From Virgibacillus_F flavescens (lineage in GTDB: Bacteria > Bacillota > Bacilli > Bacillales > Amphibacillaceae), in assembly GCF_050574275.1 (NCBI RefSeq), contig NZ_CP192260.1, positions 1,922,001 to 1,986,000 on the forward strand: DNA of 64,000 bases, read 5' to 3'. Both the position numbers and the translations under genes were made by a program. Of this stretch, positions 59,970-64,000 are shown piece by piece. Every line of letters begins with the position of its first letter. The first letter of the stretch is position 1. The notes below the pieces were generated by a model. It made no database searches and had not been told where the DNA came from. It was given only the letters and a program-made list of their open reading frames with translations.

Positions 59970-61010
59970 ATGAAGGGTAAATTTAATGATTGGTTAACTA
60001 CTGCATATCATGTGAGAGCTTCTGATGTTCATTTGACAATAGGCAAGCCTCCGGTATTTCGTATAAATGGAAAACTGGAAGTCCAGGATCAAGATGTGCT
60101 AATGCCTCAAGATACATATCAGATCGTAAAGGAAATTGTTTCAGAAGACTCGTGGAAGCAATTAGAGACCAACAGAGACCTTGATTTCACGTATGGTATT
60201 AATGGTGTTTCGAGATTTCGCATTAATACATTTTTCCAAAGAGGGCAATTGTCACTTGCTATCCGGCTAGTACCGAGAAAAATTCCGACTGTTGAAGAGC
60301 TGGGTTTACCAAATCAGCTGAAAGAATTTCTAACAAAACCACAGGGACTGATATTGGTCACTGGTCCTACTGGTAGTGGGAAAAGCACTACATTGGCTAC
60401 AATGATTGATTATATGAACCGTACTATGCACAGACACATTATCACGTTAGAAGATCCAATCGAATATATGCATAAGCATGACAAATGTGTAATCGACCAG
60501 CGAGAGATAGGGTTTGATATAAACAGTTTCGCAGCTGGATTACGATCAAGTTTACGGCAGGATCCTGATGTTATTCTAGTTGGTGAAATGCGTGATCTTG
60601 AAACCATTTCTACTGCAGTAACTGCAGCGGAAACAGGTCATCTGGTGCTGGGTACATTACACACGACGAGTGCGGTATCAACCATTGAACGTATAATTGA
60701 TGTATTCCCTTCCAATCAGCAAACACAAATTCAAATCCAGTTATCATCCATCTTGAATTCAGTAATTTCACAGCGTCTCTTTGTAACAAAGGAACAAACT
60801 GGTCGGGTAGTAGCTACCGAATTGCTGGTTAATAATTCAGCGGTTAAGAACCTTATAAGAAATGACAAACTCTATCAGGTACAAAACGTATTGCAAACGT
60901 CAAGAGACAGTGGGATGCATACACTCGAAATGGATTTAAAGCGCTTATTGCAGGAGGACCTTGTTACGTATGAAAGCATAACTCCATTTTTACAGGAAAG
61001 GAATTTGTAA
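59970..61010 (+). CDS. pilT: Twitching motility retraction ATPase PilT
   Basis: PilT-type ATPase (346 aa), which depolymerises pili and drives twitching. Walker A GPTGSGKST at 132-140, AIRLVPRKIP, Walker B and His box (HLVLGTLHTTSA) are intact. PilT-specific N-terminal region RASDVHLTIGKPPVFRINGKL is clear, and no tetracysteine is present, which separates it from PilB. GGGGGCAG before ATG 59970, 10 bp after pilB. Its presence means true retractable pili rather than the ComG pseudopilus, which has no retraction ATPase. Confidence 0.96.
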   Translation: MKGKFNDWLTTAYHVRASDVHLTIGKPPVFRINGKLEVQDQDVLMPQDTYQIVKEIVSEDSWKQLETNRDLDFTYGINGVSRFRINTFFQRGQLSLAIRLVPRKIPTVEELGLPNQLKEFLTKPQGLILVTGPTGSGKSTTLATMIDYMNRTMHRHIITLEDPIEYMHKHDKCVIDQREIGFDINSFAAGLRSSLRQDPDVILVGEMRDLETISTAVTAAETGHLVLGTLHTTSAVSTIERIIDVFPSNQQTQIQIQLSSILNSVISQRLFVTKEQTGRVVATELLVNNSAVKNLIRNDKLYQVQNVLQTSRDSGMHTLEMDLKRLLQEDLVTYESITPFLQERNL

Positions 61011-61012
61011 AA

Positions 61013-62209
61013 ATGAATTTCCAATATACAGGAAAACAGGTTTCAGGAAAGAAAATTAATGGAAAAATTGAAGCTGAGTCTAAATTGGAAGCAATAAAAA
61101 TTCTTGAAAAAGAAGGATTTATTCTAGTTGATATTACAGAGACCAAACCCTGGAATAAAGAAATTATCTTAAATAAAAAGGTTAAAAATAAGGATTTTGT
61201 AATATTTCTTCGGCAGTATTCAACACTGATTCGTGCAGGTATATCCATTTCAGATGCCACGAAAACGATGGTCAAACAAACAGATAATTATGCGCTGCAG
61301 CATGCATTATCTGCAGTAGATAAGCAACTTGAAAATGGACAGGCGCTTTCGGCAGCTGCTAAAGAACATCCACGTGTATTTCCAAGTTTGCTTGTGAACA
61401 TGATTCATGCGGGAGAAGCTAGTGGTAAATTAGACGAAATCTTGAATCAGATGGCTGATTACTATGAAAAAGAATACCGGAATAAACAAAAAATTGTTTC
61501 GGCTCTTCTCTACCCAACTGTCGTGGGGGTTATTACACTTTTGTTAAGTATGTTTTTGCTGATCTTTGTAGTACCACAATTTGTTGGCATGTTTAAATCG
61601 TTTGGTGAGGAGATACCTCCATTCACCCAGTTCATACTTACACTTAGCCAGCTTGCTGCTTCATACTGGTGGATTTTCTTTTTTATAATGGCAGCAGGCT
61701 ATTTACTGTATAAATATAGTATGCGGTTTAATAGTTTCGTCTATCGGATGGATATTATAAAAATGAAATTTCCTTTACTAGGAGTTGTAGTTCATAAAGG
61801 CGTACTAGTTCGAATGCTTCAAACCTTAAGTACTTTATTTAATAGTTCTGTACCGATCCTTCAGTCTGTTGAAATTACAGAGCGAGTGGTCGGTAATCGG
61901 GTAATCCAATCAGTTTTGACAAAATCCCGTGAATCACTTGAAGTAGGCGAATCATTGACTAAGCCAATGAGTAATCACTGGGCATTTCCAGCACTGGTTG
62001 TGCAAATGATTCAAATTGGTGAAAAAACAGGTGCATTAGATCATATGCTCATGAAGGCAGCAGATTTCTATGAGGAAGAAGTAGAGCAATTATCAAATAG
62101 AATTAAAGTGTTGATCGAACCTATAATGATAATCGTATTAACCTTCATAGTAGGAAGTATAATTATGGCAATAGTTATACCAATGTTTTCACTTTTTGAA
62201 CAAATTTAG
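61013..62209 (+). CDS. pilC: Type IV pilus inner-membrane platform PilC
   Basis: PilC/GspF-type membrane protein (398 aa) with two T2SSF cytoplasmic domains (about 65-190 and 270-390) and three transmembrane segments (about 165-190, 215-240, 370-395). FLRQYSTLIRAGISISDAT and the repeated MIHAGEASGKLDEIL / MIQIGEKTGALDHML motif identify it. It couples PilB and PilT to pilin insertion. AGGAAAGGAA precedes ATG 61013, 2 bp after pilT; a 167-bp gap with a riboswitch separates it from the pilin gene. Confidence 0.95.
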   Translation: MNFQYTGKQVSGKKINGKIEAESKLEAIKILEKEGFILVDITETKPWNKEIILNKKVKNKDFVIFLRQYSTLIRAGISISDATKTMVKQTDNYALQHALSAVDKQLENGQALSAAAKEHPRVFPSLLVNMIHAGEASGKLDEILNQMADYYEKEYRNKQKIVSALLYPTVVGVITLLLSMFLLIFVVPQFVGMFKSFGEEIPPFTQFILTLSQLAASYWWIFFFIMAAGYLLYKYSMRFNSFVYRMDIIKMKFPLLGVVVHKGVLVRMLQTLSTLFNSSVPILQSVEITERVVGNRVIQSVLTKSRESLEVGESLTKPMSNHWAFPALVVQMIQIGEKTGALDHMLMKAADFYEEEVEQLSNRIKVLIEPIMIIVLTFIVGSIIMAIVIPMFSLFEQI

Positions 62210-62261
62210 AAAAATTAGTAGATATTTGTAATTTAATAGATTATAATTGATTTAAGACTTT

Positions 62262-62345
62262 AGTAGGATACGTTGAATGATTATCTGTAAATGGGTCACT
62301 TGGATAATCGGGAGTAACTAGTGCAACCGACAAACTTGGTTTAGA
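62262..62345 (+). ncRNA. Cyclic-di-GMP-II riboswitch upstream of pilin gene
   Basis: The conserved 3' core AGTGCAACCGAC (62320-62331) is the signature of class II c-di-GMP riboswitches. Supporting structure seen: stem GATTATC (62279-62285) / GATAATC (62303-62309); loop TGTAAATGGGTCACTTG between them, matching UUAAAUUGGGCACUUG of the Clostridium acetobutylicum aptamer; pseudoknot CACT (62297-62300) / AGTG (62320-62323). It lies 32-46 bp before pilA. The Clostridioides difficile pilA1 gene is turned on by the same class. I see no T-run terminator, so the output is probably translational or weakly transcriptional; core AACC could pair with GGGGTT at the SD. Outer stem P1 is not clear. Confidence 0.85.
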
Positions 62346-62376
62346 AATTATTTATCTTTAAAAGGGTGGGGTTAAC

Positions 62377-62724
62377 ATGTTTGAACGGTTAAAGAAAAGA
62401 ATAAAAAGAGAAAAAGGTTTTACGTTAGTCGAGCTATTGGCAGTTATAGCTATTTTAGCAATTATTGTAGCGATTGCGGTTCCTACGATTGGAAATGTAA
62501 TTAGTAAATCAGAAACTAAGGCTAATGAAGCTAGCATTGAATTGATTGAGAATGCAGCTAGGTTAGCAGATGTTTCGGAAGATGGTACAAAAACTTCATA
62601 TACTATCACTGAACTTAAAACTGCAGGTTATTTAGAAGATGTTCCTAAAGGATTTACTGGTAATGAAACTGTTACAAAAGAAAATGGTGTTTGGACATAT
62701 GGAACTGCAACTACTAGTAATTAA
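62377..62724 (+). CDS. pilA: Major-pilin-like type IV pilin
   Basis: A 115-aa class IVa pilin. Basic leader MFERLKKRIKREKG, cleavage before FTLVELLAVIAILAIIVAIAVP (Glu5 present), then a short globular domain without cysteines (YTITELKTAGYLEDVPKGF in part). It is the simplest and strongest-signal pilin in the cluster, so it is probably the major subunit. GGGTGGGG gives the SD, ATG 62377. It alone is placed directly behind a c-di-GMP-II riboswitch and is followed by a hairpin, suggesting its own regulated unit. Confidence 0.92.
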   Translation: MFERLKKRIKREKGFTLVELLAVIAILAIIVAIAVPTIGNVISKSETKANEASIELIENAARLADVSEDGTKTSYTITELKTAGYLEDVPKGFTGNETVTKENGVWTYGTATTSN

Positions 62725-62747
62725 CTTACAAATTAACTAATAATTTT

Positions 62748-62780
62748 AACGCCTTGCATCACTAAATGCAAGGCGTTTTG
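62748..62780 (+). terminator. Terminator after pilA
   Basis: Perfect 12-bp stem AACGCCTTGCAT (62748-62759) / ATGCAAGGCGTT (62765-62776) then TTGTT; short T-run, so partial readthrough to pilD is possible. Confidence 0.8.
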
Positions 62781-62813
62781 TTCCATTTTATACATACTAA
62801 GGAGTCCCAATAA

Positions 62814-63572
62814 ATGATGGAAATTGCTTTAATTATATTATTTTTCATACTTGGTCTAATCTTTGGCTCGTTTTTCAATGTTGTTGGGTTGCGGCTTCCG
62901 GTAAACCAGCCATTTACAAATGATCGATCCATTTGTCCTGCTTGTGAGCATACCCTTAATTGGTACGAATTAGTTCCTGTACTCTCCCATCTTTTACAAC
63001 TAGGAAAATGCAGACATTGCAAAGCGACCATTTCGGCGGTATATCCATTCGGAGAGTTGACAACAGGATTGCTGTTTGCTCTAAGTTATATTATTACTGG
63101 ATTAAATTTAGAATTAATTACAGCGCTACTGCTGGTTTCTATGTTAATGATTATCTTCGTCTCGGATATAAAGTATATGCTGATACCAAATAAGGTTCTT
63201 CTTTTCTTTCTGCCATTTTTTGTTGTTATGCGCTTTCTTCAACCATTAGATCAATGGTGGACATCCATCGCTGGTGCACTTGCTGGTTTTGGGATTACTG
63301 CGATTATCATCTTTGCAAGTAAGGGTGGAATGGGTGCAGGAGATATGAAACTGTTTGCAATTCTTGGATTTATATTAGGGTTAGAACATATTTTACTTGT
63401 ATTCTTTCTGTCCACTATATTAGGCGCAATTACAGGGAGTCTATTATTACTTTTAAAATTAATTAATCGAAAGCAGCCGATTCCTTTTGGTCCATATATT
63501 GTTATAGCAGCCATCACAACATATTTTTATGGTGAGTCTATCATAAACTGGTACATAAAATTTTATACTTAA
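62814..63572 (+). CDS. pilD: Prepilin peptidase / N-methyltransferase PilD
   Basis: Family A24 membrane aspartyl protease (252 aa) that cleaves the prepilin leaders and N-methylates the new end. Paired CxxC motifs C41/C44 and C66/C69 (methylase domain), catalytic Asp in SDIKYMLIPN and in the GAGDMKLF (GxGD) motif, with about seven transmembrane helices. It serves the three prepilins in this cluster. AAGGAGTCCC precedes ATGATG at 62814. Distinct from ComC only by context. Confidence 0.95.
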   Translation: MMEIALIILFFILGLIFGSFFNVVGLRLPVNQPFTNDRSICPACEHTLNWYELVPVLSHLLQLGKCRHCKATISAVYPFGELTTGLLFALSYIITGLNLELITALLLVSMLMIIFVSDIKYMLIPNKVLLFFLPFFVVMRFLQPLDQWWTSIAGALAGFGITAIIIFASKGGMGAGDMKLFAILGFILGLEHILLVFFLSTILGAITGSLLLLLKLINRKQPIPFGPYIVIAAITTYFYGESIINWYIKFYT

Positions 63573-63584
63573 GTAGGTGTTCGT

Positions 63585-64000
63585 ATGGCGTTTGGAAGCA
63601 ATGGAAGAGTAAACATCGTATTTACAAATCATGTATTACGATACTCTTATCACAAGGCACCCACGCTGGATAGTCTTGTAAACCATGGAGAAGTTGATTT
63701 ACCAGAGGGTACAATTGTAAATGGAATTGTTAAAGACAGACAGGGTTTAGTGGAAATTATTAATGAATTAGTTCAAACAAATAAATGGAAGCGGAAAAAA
63801 ATATATTTCTGTGTTCCGGACGATACAGTAGTTATTCGTCAGTTAGACGTACCTGCTTCACTTTCCAAAAAGGAAATAATAGGATATTTAAAAACACAAA
63901 TTGGCAATAGTTTTCATCTGCCTTTTAGTAACCCTGCAATTGATATAGAAATAGTGGGTGAGGACAAAGGAAAGCAAAATATATTGTTATTCGCTTATCC
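63585..64000 (+). CDS. pilM: PilM-like pilus assembly protein (cut by window end)
   Basis: The first 138 codons of an ORF open to the window end; translation MAFGSNGRVNIVFTNHVLRY followed by a segment with EVDLPEGTIVNGIVKDRQG and YFCVPDDTVVIRQLDVP matches the N-terminal part of PilM, the actin-like cytoplasmic protein that links PilN/PilO to the motor. The usual order PilD-PilM-PilN-PilO predicts PilN next. AAGTAGGTG precedes ATG 63585, 12 bp after pilD. Confidence 0.8.
   Translation, partial: MAFGSNGRVNIVFTNHVLRYSYHKAPTLDSLVNHGEVDLPEGTIVNGIVKDRQGLVEIINELVQTNKWKRKKIYFCVPDDTVVIRQLDVPASLSKKEIIGYLKTQIGNSFHLPFSNPAIDIEIVGEDKGKQNILLFAY

Noticed and set aside
62240..62245. GATTATAAT as a promoter for pilA
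   Set aside because: There is a good -10-like sequence, and a promoter here would fit a riboswitch transcript, but no -35 box is recognisable and the AT-rich context makes chance matches likely. Left unlisted; pilA may instead be read through from pilC.
1..64000. CRISPR arrays, prophage, IS elements, tRNA or rRNA genes
   Set aside because: No regularly spaced direct repeats, phage structural genes, transposase frames, or tRNA/rRNA signatures were recognised by eye.

Overview
The window looks like a chromosomal segment of a low-GC, spore-forming member of the Bacillaceae, most like the halotolerant Oceanobacillus/Virgibacillus/Lentibacillus group. That placement is inferred from gene content and order, not from a search. 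Evidence: the run ytnP ... ytzB-ytoP ... ytoQ-ytpPQR-sftA-murC-ytxGH-aroA-ccpA-motPS-acuABC-tyrS-rpsD-dgcP-ytsP-refZ-ezrA-nifS-thiI-sspA-nadK-ytfI-gerW-tpx-ytxK-ackA-moaB-ald-ytkL follows the Bacillus subtilis 'yt' region. Sporulation genes are present (an alpha/beta SASP, gerW, refZ), as is the Na+-type stator motPS. No rRNA, tRNA, phage, CRISPR array or transposase gene was seen.

Layout. 1-9.7 kb: a YtnP lactonase, a divergent ku/ligD NHEJ pair, the ytzB/ytoP peptidase locus, a repeat-rich gap, and small housekeeping genes up to ytpR. 9.9-16 kb: sftA, a nicotinate phosphoribosyltransferase, murC and sigma-B-type ytxGH. 16-25 kb: a large FtsA-like actin-fold protein, aroA, ccpA, motPS and acuABC (without acsA next door). 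25-36.8 kb: a class A PBP, T-box-controlled tyrS, autoregulated rpsD, the diguanylate cyclase dgcP, a free-Met-sulfoxide reductase, refZ and ezrA. 37-51 kb: nifS-thiI, a repeat-filled gap, sspA, an amidohydrolase, nadK2, ytfI-gerW, tpx, ytxK-ackA-moaB, ald and pepQ. 51-55.9 kb: an envelope-stress island (DUF4178, PspA, DUF4247, DUF350, membrane-fused aminopropyltransferase) behind a sigma-W-type promoter, ending with ytkL. 56-64 kb: a type IV pilus cluster (three prepilin-like proteins, PilX-like protein, PilB, PilT, PilC, pilin, PilD, start of PilM).

The most interesting system is the pilus cluster. The 167-base gap before the small major-pilin-like gene carries the signature of a class II cyclic-di-GMP riboswitch (AGTGCAACCGAC plus matching pseudoknot and stem). 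The extension ATPase PilB starts with two 24-residue repeats of the MshEN c-di-GMP-binding type. A diguanylate cyclase (dgcP) lies about 25 kb upstream. Together they suggest twitching-type pili controlled by c-di-GMP at both the pilin-expression and motor levels, in a lineage whose model species has only the competence pseudopilus. The second system is the PspA/DUF4178/DUF350/aminopropyltransferase island with a near-consensus sigma-W promoter.

The long intergenic gaps (5351-6090, 16032-16407, 30133-30624, 39411-40184) are largely made of two dispersed repeat families. One is MITE-like, with ends CACTGAAAAAG and an internal palindromic GCATCTTCGAATATAC core; it shows internal deletions and recombinant copies. 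The second is about 85 bp. Outside these repeats and the listed terminators and promoters I see nothing in those gaps.
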